Assembly: GCF_018860625.1 (NCBI RefSeq)
Contig: NZ_JAHKQB010000039.1
Span: 1 to 56,798, forward strand
Reading direction: 5' to 3'
DNA length: 56,798 nucleotides
Origin: Paracoccus sp. C2R09
Lineage (GTDB): Bacteria; Pseudomonadota; Alphaproteobacteria; Rhodobacterales; Rhodobacteraceae
Shown piece by piece: positions 25,073 through 33,663 of the stretch. The notes beneath the pieces were generated by a model, which searched no databases, had not been told where the DNA came from, and was given only the letters and a program-made list of their open reading frames with translations. The translations under genes were made by a program, and so were the position numbers. The first letter of the stretch is position 1. Every line of letters starts with the position of its first letter.

Positions 25073-26455
25073 TTACCCTCCCGACAGGGCGTCGCGCCGA
25101 AACCTGACGGTGACGCAAAGGCCCGGACGATTGTCGCCCAGAACCACCGTGGCCTCGTGCAGTTCCGCGATGGCCCTGACCATGCTGAGGCCCAGACCAT
25201 TGCCCGGCGTGGTTCGGCTTTTCTCAAGGCGGTAGAACCGGCGAAAGACCTTGTCGCGCTCCGCGGCGGGGATGCCCGGACCATTGTCCGAAATTCGAAG
25301 CAGGACGCCGTCATCGGCCCCTGTCAGCGTCCCTTCGATCCGTGTGGCCGCGGGGGTATGGCGCAGGGCGTTCTCGATCAGGTTTGCGACCATCTGCGTC
25401 AGCAGCTGCTGATCGCCCTGAACCGTCGCGCCCGGATCCTCGATGTCGAAGACCAGGGTCTGACCGTTTTCCTCGGCCACAGGGCCATAGGCGTCCTCGA
25501 TCCGGGCAAGGATCGGCGCAAGCGGGGTCGCGGCAAACCGGACCGAGCGCTGGCCTGCCTCGATCTGCGCGATCCGCAGCAGGGCATGGAATGTCTCGAT
25601 CAGATCGTCTGCGATCTCGACGGCCTGTTCGGCGTCCTGCGTGATCTGGGGGGGAAGGTCGGGCGCATGGCGCAGGACATCCAGCCGCTGGCGCAGCCGC
25701 TGCATGGGTGTGCGCAGATCATGTGCGATGTCGGCCGATATCTGCTTCTGGCTTTCGACCATCTGCTGAAGCCGCGCGATGGTGCGGTTGATTTCGGCCG
25801 CCATGCGGGCAAGATCGTCGCCATCGCCGCCCGTGACGGGGACGCGGCGGTCCAGCTGGCCCAGGGCCACCGACTTCAACGTGGCCGAAATCCGGTTCAG
25901 CCGCCGTTCGGTCCTGCGACCCACGACGATCCCCGCGACCAGGCCGGCAAGCAGCAACAGGACGAAGCCCGCCACCAGACCGCGGCCCAGAACCTCTTGC
26001 AGTTCCTCAAGAAAATAGGTGCTGGTGCCAAGGGTCAGGCGGTTCGGACCAAGCTGCACCGAATGCAGCACATAACCCATCACGTCTTCGTAGCGCGGCG
26101 TTTGGGCCTGAACGGCGGTGGCCGTGACGTAACCGCTGCTGGCCTGTCGGTCGATGGCCTCGACATTGCCGGCCAGAACACGGCCATCCGCATCCTCGAG
26201 AAGATAGATCCGGTAATCCTCGAAGTTGAACCCCGCAAAGCCGCCCAGCTGCGCCCGAACCGCGTCCAGGCCTTCGTTGTCGTACAGGCTGGAAAATCCG
26301 GCCGCCTCCTCGGCCAGTTGATCCGCGACCCAACCGCTGATCTCGCGATCCGCGAAGTGATAGCTGAGGCCGAAGACCAAGGCGGTGATGATGGCGTAAA
26401 GCCCCGCAAAGCGCAGCGACAGTCGCGCTGAGGTCGAACGCAGAAAGCGCGCCAT
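25073..26455 (-). CDS. HAMP sensor histidine kinase
   Basis: A 460-residue kinase of the EnvZ/QseC class. Helix 1 (LSLRFAGLYAIITALVFGLSY), a periplasmic loop of ~130 residues, helix 2 (LVAGFVLLLLAGLVAGIVV), a HAMP linker (LNRISATLKSVALGQLDRRV), the phosphorylation site ADIAHDLRTPMQRL, and ATPase motifs NLIENALRHTP, DNGPGIP and GNGLGLSM. I use the ATG at 26455 (AGGG eight bases upstream); an ATG at 26473 would overlap the regulator stop. It forms an operon with the response regulator before it, and the pair is divergent from the glycosyltransferase trio, its likely target. Confidence 0.9.
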   Translation of the reverse strand: MARFLRSTSARLSLRFAGLYAIITALVFGLSYHFADREISGWVADQLAEEAAGFSSLYDNEGLDAVRAQLGGFAGFNFEDYRIYLLEDADGRVLAGNVEAIDRQASSGYVTATAVQAQTPRYEDVMGYVLHSVQLGPNRLTLGTSTYFLEELQEVLGRGLVAGFVLLLLAGLVAGIVVGRRTERRLNRISATLKSVALGQLDRRVPVTGGDGDDLARMAAEINRTIARLQQMVESQKQISADIAHDLRTPMQRLRQRLDVLRHAPDLPPQITQDAEQAVEIADDLIETFHALLRIAQIEAGQRSVRFAATPLAPILARIEDAYGPVAEENGQTLVFDIEDPGATVQGDQQLLTQMVANLIENALRHTPAATRIEGTLTGADDGVLLRISDNGPGIPAAERDKVFRRFYRLEKSRTTPGNGLGLSMVRAIAELHEATVVLGDNRPGLCVTVRFRRDALSGG

Positions 26456-26465
26456 GCCGCCTGCC

Positions 26466-27137
26466 CTAGCCATGCAGGCTGTATCCGGCACCGCGCACCG
26501 TGTGGATCAACTCGGTCTCGAAGGGCTTGTCGACCTTGTTGCGCAATCGGCTGATATGGGTTTCGACCACGTTGGTCTTGGGGTCGAAATGAAAATCCCA
26601 GACCGATTCCAGCAACATCGTGCGGGTCAGCACTCGCCCGGCATTGCGCATCAGATATTCCAGCAGACCGAATTCGCGGGGCTGCAGATCCAGGGAAACG
26701 CCGGCCCGCGCGACCGTGCGGCGGATCAGGTTCATCTCCAGGTCGGCCACCTGCAGCACGGTTTCCTCAGTCTTCAGGGGCGGTCTTCGCGTCAGCGCCG
26801 CTAGCCGGGCCGACAGCTCCTGGAACGAGAACGGCTTGACCAGGTAATCGTCCGACCCGGCTTCCAGGCCCTCGACCCGGTCGTCGATCCCGTCCATGGC
26901 CGACAGGGTCAGGATCGGCGTTTCGACACCTGCACCGCGCACGGACCTGATCAGCGTCACCCCGTCAAGCCCGGGCAGCATCCGGTCGAAGATCATCACG
27001 TCGTAATTGTTGTCCAGCGCCGACAGGAAGCCATCGCGGCCATTGTCGCAGTGATCGACCAGATGTCCCTGCGCGCGAAAGCTGGTGGCGATGTATTCCG
27101 CCGTTTCGGTATGATCCTCGACCACAAGGATGCGCAT
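26466..27137 (-). CDS. OmpR/PhoB-family response regulator
   Basis: A 223-residue regulator starting MRILVVEDH. Receiver with Asp51 in MIFDRMLPG, a TLSAMD switch and Lys in VKPFS; winged-helix DNA-binding domain at ~125-223 with LQPREFGLLEYLMRN, VVETHISRLRNKVD and VRGAGYSL. An in-frame ATG at 27197 lies outside the conserved start. The 169 bases between its start and the divergent GT83 gene at 27307 should hold the promoters and its operator. Similar pairs (PmrAB, CusRS, QseBC) answer to envelope or metal signals. Confidence 0.92.
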   Translation of the reverse strand: MRILVVEDHTETAEYIATSFRAQGHLVDHCDNGRDGFLSALDNNYDVMIFDRMLPGLDGVTLIRSVRGAGVETPILTLSAMDGIDDRVEGLEAGSDDYLVKPFSFQELSARLAALTRRPPLKTEETVLQVADLEMNLIRRTVARAGVSLDLQPREFGLLEYLMRNAGRVLTRTMLLESVWDFHFDPKTNVVETHISRLRNKVDKPFETELIHTVRGAGYSLHG

Positions 27138-27306
27138 GGCTGCCGGTTTCCATATCTTGTCCGGCAGCAGGCATAGACCCCTTCGCGACCGGGTCAAGAC
27201 ACCCGGACATTACGGATCGGTATAGTCCCGGCAACCACCCGGACAGATCGCGCCTGCTAGGTGGCGGCAGACATGACGACCCCAGCCCATCCAGCAGGAT
27301 TCCCAG

Positions 27307-28827
27307 ATGACGATGAACGAGGCCCTTTCGGCCCAACGACCGGCCGCGACAGGCGCCCGGCAACCCGTGCGGCCGATGCTGCGCGACATGCGATTGGACG
27401 GCACGGCGCGCCGGTTCCTGCTGACCGTCCTTGCGGGGTTCGGGCTTCTGCGGGTCTGGGCGATGTTCGCGGTGCCCTTCACCGACACGACCGAGGCGCG
27501 CTATGCCGAGATCGCCCGCAAGATGGTCGAGACCGGGAACTGGCTGACGCCGCAATTCGACTATGGCCTGCCCTTCTGGGGCAAGCCGCCGCTGCATACC
27601 TGGCTGTCGGCGGGCGGAATGCAGGTTTTCGGCGTGAACGAGGCCGCCGCGCGCCTGCCGATCCTGCTGACGGCGCTGGCGGTGCTGTTTCTGATCCGGA
27701 CATGGGTGCGTGACATCGTCGGACGCGACACGGCGCTGGTCGCGACGACCGTGCTGGCGACGATGGCGATGTTCCTTGGCGCCTCGGCCTTCGTGATGAC
27801 CGACATGCCGATGGTGCTGGGCACGACGCTGGTGATTGTGGGCTTCTGGCAGGCGGTCGGCAGGGGCGACAGGCTCTGGGGCCTTTCCGTCTTTCTGGGG
27901 CTGGCGATCGGGATGCTGGCCAAGGGGCCGGTGGCGGTCGTGCTGTGCGCGATCCCCCTGGCGCTGTGGCTGGCGCTGACCTGGAACTGGCATCTGCTGC
28001 GTCTGCTTCCTTGGGCGCGCGGGATGGCCGTGCTGGCCGTGCTGGTGCTGCCCTGGTATGTCGCCGCCGAAATCGCCACCCCCGGCTTTCTGCGCTATTT
28101 CCTGATCGGAGAGCATCTGCAGCGGTTCCTGACCCCGGGCTGGCAGGGCGATCTGTACGGGTCGGGCCACCAGGAGGCCAGGGGCACGATCTGGCTGTTC
28201 TGGCTGATGGCCGCCCTTCCCTGGAGCCTGGCCCCGGCCCTGCTGTTGACCCGTCCCGGCCGGACGATGACGGTGTTCCGGACGGATCGCTCGGGCTGGC
28301 TGCTCTATCTGGCGCTGTGGGCGGTGGCGCCGCTTGTGCTGTTCACGATGGCATCCAACATCCTTGCGGCCTATGTCCTGCCGGGTCTGCCCGCCTCGGC
28401 GGTGCTGCTGGTCGTGCTGGTCGGACAGGTGTCTTCCGGCGGCGGGGCGGCGCGCCGCGGCTTTGCCGTCGCAAGCCTGGCGACCTTCGCGTTCTTTCTG
28501 GCCGTGACCTCGGGGGCGGTGTTTGCGCCGCGTCAGATCCGGCTGAAGACCGACAGGGACCTGGTCGCCGCCGCCGATGCGGCACTGCCCGATGCGCCGC
28601 TTCATACCGTCGGCGGGCGCAGCTACTCGGCCGAGTTCTATTCCCGGGGGCGGGCACGCGCCGCCCTTGCCGACGATCTGACCGCCCTGGCGAAGGGGGC
28701 CGTCCCAAGCGCCTTTTCCGTGCCGCCGGACCTGGCCCCCGAGGCCCGGGCGCTTGGCCTCGAAGACCTGGGCGAATACGGACGGCACGTCCTGTTCGTC
28801 ACCCCAACCGCAGACAAGGTGAACTGA
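27307..28827 (+). CDS. ArnT-like GT83 membrane glycosyltransferase
   Basis: A 506-residue polytopic protein with about twelve hydrophobic segments. The first periplasmic loop has TDTTEARYAEIARKM, the acidic motif of GT39/GT83 enzymes, and the KPPLHTWL motif follows, both seen in ArnT and related transferases. These enzymes move a sugar from an undecaprenyl-phosphate carrier to lipid A or another periplasmic acceptor. None of the genes making UDP-aminoarabinose (arnA, arnB, arnD) is nearby, so the sugar may differ from that of ArnT. The stop overlaps the next gene's start (TGATG). Confidence 0.85.
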   Translation: MTMNEALSAQRPAATGARQPVRPMLRDMRLDGTARRFLLTVLAGFGLLRVWAMFAVPFTDTTEARYAEIARKMVETGNWLTPQFDYGLPFWGKPPLHTWLSAGGMQVFGVNEAAARLPILLTALAVLFLIRTWVRDIVGRDTALVATTVLATMAMFLGASAFVMTDMPMVLGTTLVIVGFWQAVGRGDRLWGLSVFLGLAIGMLAKGPVAVVLCAIPLALWLALTWNWHLLRLLPWARGMAVLAVLVLPWYVAAEIATPGFLRYFLIGEHLQRFLTPGWQGDLYGSGHQEARGTIWLFWLMAALPWSLAPALLLTRPGRTMTVFRTDRSGWLLYLALWAVAPLVLFTMASNILAAYVLPGLPASAVLLVVLVGQVSSGGGAARRGFAVASLATFAFFLAVTSGAVFAPRQIRLKTDRDLVAAADAALPDAPLHTVGGRSYSAEFYSRGRARAALADDLTALAKGAVPSAFSVPPDLAPEARALGLEDLGEYGRHVLFVTPTADKVN

Positions 28828-29840
28828 TGGGCCGCATGCACGAAATCACCCGCGACACCGCAATCATGACACGGCATGTGCTGCGGATCGACACATCCGC
28901 GCCCGATCTATCCTTCGTCATCCCCGCTTATAACGAGGCCGAGACCATCGTGGAAACGCTGGACCGGGTCTCGCGCAAGGCAGGCAGGCTGGTGCCGCGG
29001 TCCGAGATCATCGTCGTCGATGACGGCAGCCGGGACGGCACGGCGGACCTCGTGCAGGCCGGGGATTGGGCGGTGCCCGTCCGCCTGCTGCGCCTGTCGC
29101 GCAATTTCGGCAAGGAACAGGCGATCATGGCCGGGCTGCGCCATGCGGCGGGCAAGGCGGTCGTGATCCTGGACGCCGACCTGCAAGAGCCGCTGCGCTA
29201 TGTCGATGCGATGCTGCAGAAATACCGCGAGGGCCACGAGATCGTCTATGCCGTCCGCGCCCATCGCGACGACGAAAGCTGGCTGAAACGCCGGGGCACC
29301 GCCGCCTTCTATCGCTTCCTCAATATCGGCAGCGAGGTTCCGATACCCGCGGGCGCGCGCGATTTCCGCCTGATGGACCGCAAGGTCGTCGATGCGCTTT
29401 GCGCATTGCCCGAAACCAACCGCTTCATGAAGGGGCTCTATGCCTGGGTCGGGTTCCGTACCTTCGCCATCCCGGTCGAGTTGCAGCCGCGTGGCGGCGG
29501 CAGCACCAAGTTCGGCTTCCGCCGCCTGCTGAGGCTGGGCATGACCGGGCTGACCGCCTTTACCGACTGGCCGCTGCGCATGTGGACCGGGATCGGGATG
29601 GTGCTGGCCTCGATGTCGATCCTTTACGGGCTGTTCCTGGCGGCCCGCACCCTGCTTCTGGGCCATGACCTGCCGGGCTGGTCGACGCTGGCGGTGGCGA
29701 TCTTCTTCTTCGGCGGCATCCAGGTGATGTCCATCGGCGTGCTGGGCGAATACCTGGCCTGCGTCTTCAACGAGGTGAAGGGCCGCCCCGGTTACCTGAT
29801 CGCCCAGGATGTCACGATCGCCCGGGCCCCCGAATGCTAG
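28827..29840 (+). CDS. GtrB/ArnC-type undecaprenyl-phosphate glycosyltransferase (GT2)
   Basis: A 337-residue protein. The GT2 domain at ~25-250 has FVIPAYNEAETI, VVDDGSRDGT, LDADLQEP and a KRRGTAAFYRFLN stretch typical of DPM1/ArnC/GtrB enzymes; two membrane helices near the C-terminus (GIGMVLASMSILYGLFLAA and VAIFFFGGIQVMSIGVLG) complete the GtrB layout. It loads a sugar from a nucleotide donor onto undecaprenyl phosphate on the cytoplasmic side. Start at 28827 overlaps the preceding stop by one base; a longer frame inside the GT83 gene is spurious. It supplies the carrier-linked sugar to the GT83 enzyme. Confidence 0.88.
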   Translation: MGRMHEITRDTAIMTRHVLRIDTSAPDLSFVIPAYNEAETIVETLDRVSRKAGRLVPRSEIIVVDDGSRDGTADLVQAGDWAVPVRLLRLSRNFGKEQAIMAGLRHAAGKAVVILDADLQEPLRYVDAMLQKYREGHEIVYAVRAHRDDESWLKRRGTAAFYRFLNIGSEVPIPAGARDFRLMDRKVVDALCALPETNRFMKGLYAWVGFRTFAIPVELQPRGGGSTKFGFRRLLRLGMTGLTAFTDWPLRMWTGIGMVLASMSILYGLFLAARTLLLGHDLPGWSTLAVAIFFFGGIQVMSIGVLGEYLACVFNEVKGRPGYLIAQDVTIARAPEC

Positions 29841-30292
29841 GTCCGGCCCTGCGATTTGCCCTGACCGGGGGGGCCGCGACGCTTGTGCATCTGGGCGTCG
29901 CGATCGCGCTGATCCGATCCGGCACGGCGCCGCTGATCGCCAATGCCGCAGCCTTCGCGACGGCCTTCGCGGTCAGTTTCCTCGGGCATCATCTGTTCAC
30001 CTTCGCCGGGCATGGCGCGGCGGCGGGGCGTGCCCTCGGGCGCTTCGCCATCGTCGCGGCGACCGGGTTCCTGGTGAACGAGACGGTGCTGTATCTCCTG
30101 CCCGGGATCGGACTTACCGGTCCCGGGCATGCGGTCCTGATCTCGACCGGGGTCGCGGCGTTCTGCAGCTTCGTCCTGTCGCGCGGCTGGGCGTTCGCGG
30201 GCAGCCGCGCCGCCCGCGCATCCGGTCAGGGGCGCGGTTTCTCGAAGGAGGGGTCGGGGGTGCCGGTGAAGCATCCCATGACATGGGGATAG
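29834..30292 (+). CDS. GtrA-family flippase-like membrane protein
   Basis: A 152-residue protein whose ATG lies seven bases inside the end of the GT2 gene. Four membrane helices and the motifs LRFALTGGAATLVH and SFVLSRGWAFAG match GtrA/DPMS proteins, thought to flip the undecaprenyl-linked sugar to the periplasm. The family normally ends soon after the RxWxF motif; here another ~30 residues follow and the 3' end overlaps the convergent YHYH gene by 67 bases. The native end of gtrA may have been lost and replaced by reading into the neighbour. Confidence 0.85.
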   Translation: MLGPALRFALTGGAATLVHLGVAIALIRSGTAPLIANAAAFATAFAVSFLGHHLFTFAGHGAAAGRALGRFAIVAATGFLVNETVLYLLPGIGLTGPGHAVLISTGVAAFCSFVLSRGWAFAGSRAARASGQGRGFSKEGSGVPVKHPMTWG

Positions 30293-31152
30293 GTCTCGGT
30301 CACCACATAGCCATAGATGCCGTCCTGGACCATGCCGTTGCACTGGTCCAGATCGCCCAGCCCCTCGACGAATTCCCAGTCGTCGATAAAGGTGCCGTCA
30401 TAGGTGCCGCCGGGGCCATCCTCGCCGTCCGGGCGCGTGCCGGATTTCAGGCGATAGCTTGTGGTGGCCGCCCGGATCGTCCCGTTATCGTCGATATAGC
30501 TGCCGAAGATCGGAAAACCGTCCGCCGCAAAGCCGATGACAGGCGAGGGCGCATCCGGGTTCTCCTGCTCGAACAGGGCCATCGGGTTGCCGTGGTAATG
30601 ATACAGCCCGTCATTCTGGGTATGCGCGTTATGTGCATCGGTCCCGAACATGTTGCTGGCGGCACCCATCGGCTCGAAACGATAGGGCGTGGACATGTCG
30701 AAGCAGCCGAACAGCCCGTCCCCGATGCCCGAGCATCCGGCCGCCATGAGATCCAGCTTGACCCCGTTCAGGAAGACCGCGTTGTCCATGCTCAGCGCAA
30801 GGGGCGTTGGCGTTTCCGCAGCGGTCGGTGTCGCGGTGATCGTATATGTCTGGTCCTGTTCGGCAAAGCCGTTGAAGAACCCCTCGGGCGTGTTGAAGTC
30901 GTGGTTGGGCACCGCGTTCGATGCGATCGTGCAGGTCTGCCCGTCCGTGGTGATGGTCACCGCGGCGTCGTGACGTGTCCCGGTATGCAGGTCGGTGGCC
31001 GAGGCCGTGTTCGCCTCGGCGTAATCCGCGCAGGTCGCCGAACGTTCCGACAGAAGCGCGTCGGTGATGTCATGTGCCCCGCTCTGCGTGGCCGAGGCGG
31101 CGACCGCGATCACGCAGGCCGCGACGAAGCGGGCATTGATGTTGAACGTCAT
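30226..31152 (-). CDS. YHYH-domain secreted protein
   Basis: A 308-residue protein with a signal peptide (FVAACVIAVAASATQSGA). It carries the defining YHYHGNP motif near residue 187, along with a HNAHTQNDGLYHY stretch and FAADGFPIFGSY, all conserved in YHYH proteins; their function is not established but the histidine cluster suggests metal binding. Six or more cysteines indicate disulfides in the periplasm. It is the last gene of a minus-strand group with the ricin-like protein and ABC exporter. Its 3' end overlaps gtrA on the other strand. Confidence 0.88.
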   Translation of the reverse strand: MTFNINARFVAACVIAVAASATQSGAHDITDALLSERSATCADYAEANTASATDLHTGTRHDAAVTITTDGQTCTIASNAVPNHDFNTPEGFFNGFAEQDQTYTITATPTAAETPTPLALSMDNAVFLNGVKLDLMAAGCSGIGDGLFGCFDMSTPYRFEPMGAASNMFGTDAHNAHTQNDGLYHYHGNPMALFEQENPDAPSPVIGFAADGFPIFGSYIDDNGTIRAATTSYRLKSGTRPDGEDGPGGTYDGTFIDDWEFVEGLGDLDQCNGMVQDGIYGYVVTETYPHVMGCFTGTPDPSFEKPRP

Positions 31153-31257
31153 GGCGTCGGTGATCCCTCTGTCCTCGTTGGATTGGTCGGTGCGTCCCGA
31201 CCGGGCTGCAGGCGCGCCGATCGGGTTTTCGCAAGGCTTGCACCTGTCACGATGCGA

Positions 31258-31788
31258 TCATTCGCGGATGACCCACTGCTTGTAGGCGGGTTCCAGATCG
31301 TCGCAGGCCGCCACCAGCAGGTCGCGCGACTGATAGGGCCCGGCATCGTCGATGGTCGGCGCGACGGTCACGCATTGCGCCGCGTCCGAGCCGAGGTGGA
31401 TTTCCATGCTGCTGTCGTCATATGCGAATTTCTGCGCCTCGTCCGTGGCATCGCAATCGACCAGCCCGAAGGGGTTCTCGGGATCGTCCGGCGCGTTGTG
31501 GACCATGCACTGATCGGCATAGGTCGCCGACATGATCATCCCGCTGTCGGGCTGGAAGGTGAACAGCACGTCGTCGCCGGTCGGCTTGCACGAATGGACG
31601 TGCAGCTGGTCGCTCTCGCCGCGGCCTTCGGTGTCGATGCACCAGCCCAGGTTGGCCTCTTCGTTAAGGTTGTCGGCAAGATGGATCACCGGCCCGACAG
31701 TCTGGATTGTCGGTGCCTGGGCAAGCACGCCGTGCGGCAGCGCGATGCCCAATGCGGCGGCGATGACGGCGGAAGTGGTCTTTTTCAT
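31258..31788 (-). CDS. Secreted protein with ricin-type beta-trefoil features
   Basis: A 176-residue protein with a signal peptide (SAVIAAALGIALPHGVLA). The mature chain has three similar segments, each with a Cys and a closing W or F (LGWCIDTEGRG, DQCMVHNAPDDP, AQCVTVAPTIDD and the end KQWVIRE), which is how a ricin B beta-trefoil is built. Such folds bind carbohydrates or glycoproteins. The stop lies four bases right of the ABC gene's end on the other side, i.e. it follows the exporter gene with only three bases between, so it is co-transcribed. The assignment rests on pattern only. Confidence 0.6.
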   Translation of the reverse strand: MKKTTSAVIAAALGIALPHGVLAQAPTIQTVGPVIHLADNLNEEANLGWCIDTEGRGESDQLHVHSCKPTGDDVLFTFQPDSGMIMSATYADQCMVHNAPDDPENPFGLVDCDATDEAQKFAYDDSSMEIHLGSDAAQCVTVAPTIDDAGPYQSRDLLVAACDDLEPAYKQWVIRE

Positions 31789-31791
31789 CGG

Positions 31792-33663
31792 TCAGTCCTT
31801 TCCTTGATCTGGGTTCGGTCGCAATTCGGGGGTCGCCCCCGTTCCGGTCTGGAGGTTCCGGTATCCCCCCTCCAGCGCCATGAGCTGGTCGTGCGTGCCG
31901 GTTTCGCGCACGTTTCCATCCTCCATGTAGACGATCATGTCCGCGTCCCGGATGGTCGACAGGCGATGCGCGATGACAAAGCTCGTGCGGCCCTGGCGCA
32001 GATCGGCCATGGCGGTCTGGATCTGCATTTCCGTCCGGGTATCGACCGAGCTTGTGGCCTCGTCCAGGATCAGGATCGGCGCATCCAGCAGGAAGGCCCG
32101 CGCGATCGTCATCAGCTGCCGCTGGCCCTGCGACAGGCCGGAACCGCCATTGTCCAGGACCGTGTCGTAGCCTTCGGGAAGGGTGCAGACGAAATCGTCC
32201 ACATGGCAGCGCCTTGCGGCAGCGACGACCTGTTCGCGCGTGGCCTCGGGGCGGCCATAGGCGATGTTGTCGTGGATCGTCCCGGTGAACAGCCACGCAT
32301 CCTGCAGCACCATGGCCATCGCGCGGCGCAGATCGTCGCGCGGCATGGCAGCGATATCCCTGCCATCAAGCCGGATCACCCCGCTGTCGATGTCGTAGAA
32401 GCGGATCAGCAGGTTCACGAGGGTGGTCTTGCCCGCGCCGGTCGGCCCGACGATGGCCAGCATCTGCCCCGGCGCGGCATCAAGGCTGACATCCTCGAAC
32501 AGCGGCTGATCGGCGCGATAGCGGAACCCCACATGTTCGAACCGCACATCCCCCCTGATCGGGCCGTCCGGTGCGGCATCCTCCCTGTCGGGGGACATTT
32601 CGGGCGCGTCCAGCAATTCGAAGACCCGCTCGGCCGAGGCGAGGGCCGATTGCACCTGCGCCGCCATGCTTCCAAGCTGGGAAATCGGCTGGCCGATCTG
32701 GCGGATATACTGGATGAAGGCCTGCACCCCGCCAATGCTGAGCGCGCCCGCCACCACCTGGAACGCGCCGAAGACGACCACCACGATATAGGCGGAGTTG
32801 TTCACGAACATCGTCGCGGGCTGGATCAGGCTGGCAAGGACCTGCGCGCGCATGCCTGCGGCGGTCAGGGCATCGTTCCTGTCGGCAAATCGCCGGTTCA
32901 CGCGGTCATGCGCGCCATGGACCCGGATCAGCGCCTGCCCGGTGAATGCCTCCTCGACCAGCGAATTCAGATGGCCGGTCTCGCGCCACTGCTCGGCATA
33001 TCTGGGCTGTGCCGCATGGCTGAGAATGCGCGTCACCCCGACCGACACGCAGATCGCCGCGATCGCGGCCAGGGCAAGCGGCACCGACAGCAGCACCATC
33101 ATGGCAAGCACGCCGATGACCGTCATCAGCATCAGCATCGCCTGGCTGGCGACCTGCTGCAGGTTCTGGACCATGTTGTCGATATCGTTGGTGAAACGCG
33201 ACAGGATCTCTCCGCGGGGCTGGGTGTCGAACCATCGAAGCGGCACCCGCGCAAGCTTGGCCTGCGCGGCGTTGCGCAGGTCGCGCCCCATGTTCTGCAC
33301 CAGGTCGTTGACCAGCCATGCCTGCGCGAAGTTCAGCCCCGAGGCCACGAGATAGATCGCCGCCACAAGCAGAAGCTGCCGCATGAGGGCCGCGAAGGTG
33401 AAGTCGTCGCCGACCAGCAGGTTGGTCGCAAGGCCCAGCTGCCAGGGCCCGATGGAACTGCCGATGACGCTGCCCAGGCTCAGCAGGACCGTCACGACCA
33501 GGATCTTGCGGTTGCTGCCGAAGGCCGCCCAGATGCGGCGCGCGGCATCCCCCGCGGATTTCGGCTTCTCGCCCGCAAGCGACCCGCCGGGGGCCCTGGG
33601 TCCGGGCGTGCCTGGCTGGGTCCGCGAAACGGTTTCCAGCTTGCGGTCCTGCGCGGCGGTCAT
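31792..33663 (-). CDS. ABC exporter half-transporter, catalytic partner
   Basis: A 623-residue half-transporter: a six-helix membrane domain at ~50-340 and an ATPase domain at ~385-600. Walker A GPTGAGKTT, Q loop, signature LSQGQRQL, Walker B LILDEATSSVD with the catalytic Glu, and the H-loop AHRLSTI are all intact. The ATG at 33663 overlaps the stop of the first half-transporter (ATGA). With that partner it forms a heterodimeric exporter of the YheH/YheI or LmrCD type; the substrate could be a drug, lipid or peptide. A proline-rich N-terminal extension of ~45 residues precedes the first helix. Confidence 0.92.
   Translation of the reverse strand: MTAAQDRKLETVSRTQPGTPGPRAPGGSLAGEKPKSAGDAARRIWAAFGSNRKILVVTVLLSLGSVIGSSIGPWQLGLATNLLVGDDFTFAALMRQLLLVAAIYLVASGLNFAQAWLVNDLVQNMGRDLRNAAQAKLARVPLRWFDTQPRGEILSRFTNDIDNMVQNLQQVASQAMLMLMTVIGVLAMMVLLSVPLALAAIAAICVSVGVTRILSHAAQPRYAEQWRETGHLNSLVEEAFTGQALIRVHGAHDRVNRRFADRNDALTAAGMRAQVLASLIQPATMFVNNSAYIVVVVFGAFQVVAGALSIGGVQAFIQYIRQIGQPISQLGSMAAQVQSALASAERVFELLDAPEMSPDREDAAPDGPIRGDVRFEHVGFRYRADQPLFEDVSLDAAPGQMLAIVGPTGAGKTTLVNLLIRFYDIDSGVIRLDGRDIAAMPRDDLRRAMAMVLQDAWLFTGTIHDNIAYGRPEATREQVVAAARRCHVDDFVCTLPEGYDTVLDNGGSGLSQGQRQLMTIARAFLLDAPILILDEATSSVDTRTEMQIQTAMADLRQGRTSFVIAHRLSTIRDADMIVYMEDGNVRETGTHDQLMALEGGYRNLQTGTGATPELRPNPDQGKD

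Noticed and set aside
27307..28827. Naming the GT83 gene arnT
   Set aside because: None of the aminoarabinose synthesis genes is nearby and the gene trio fits a Gtr-like module better.
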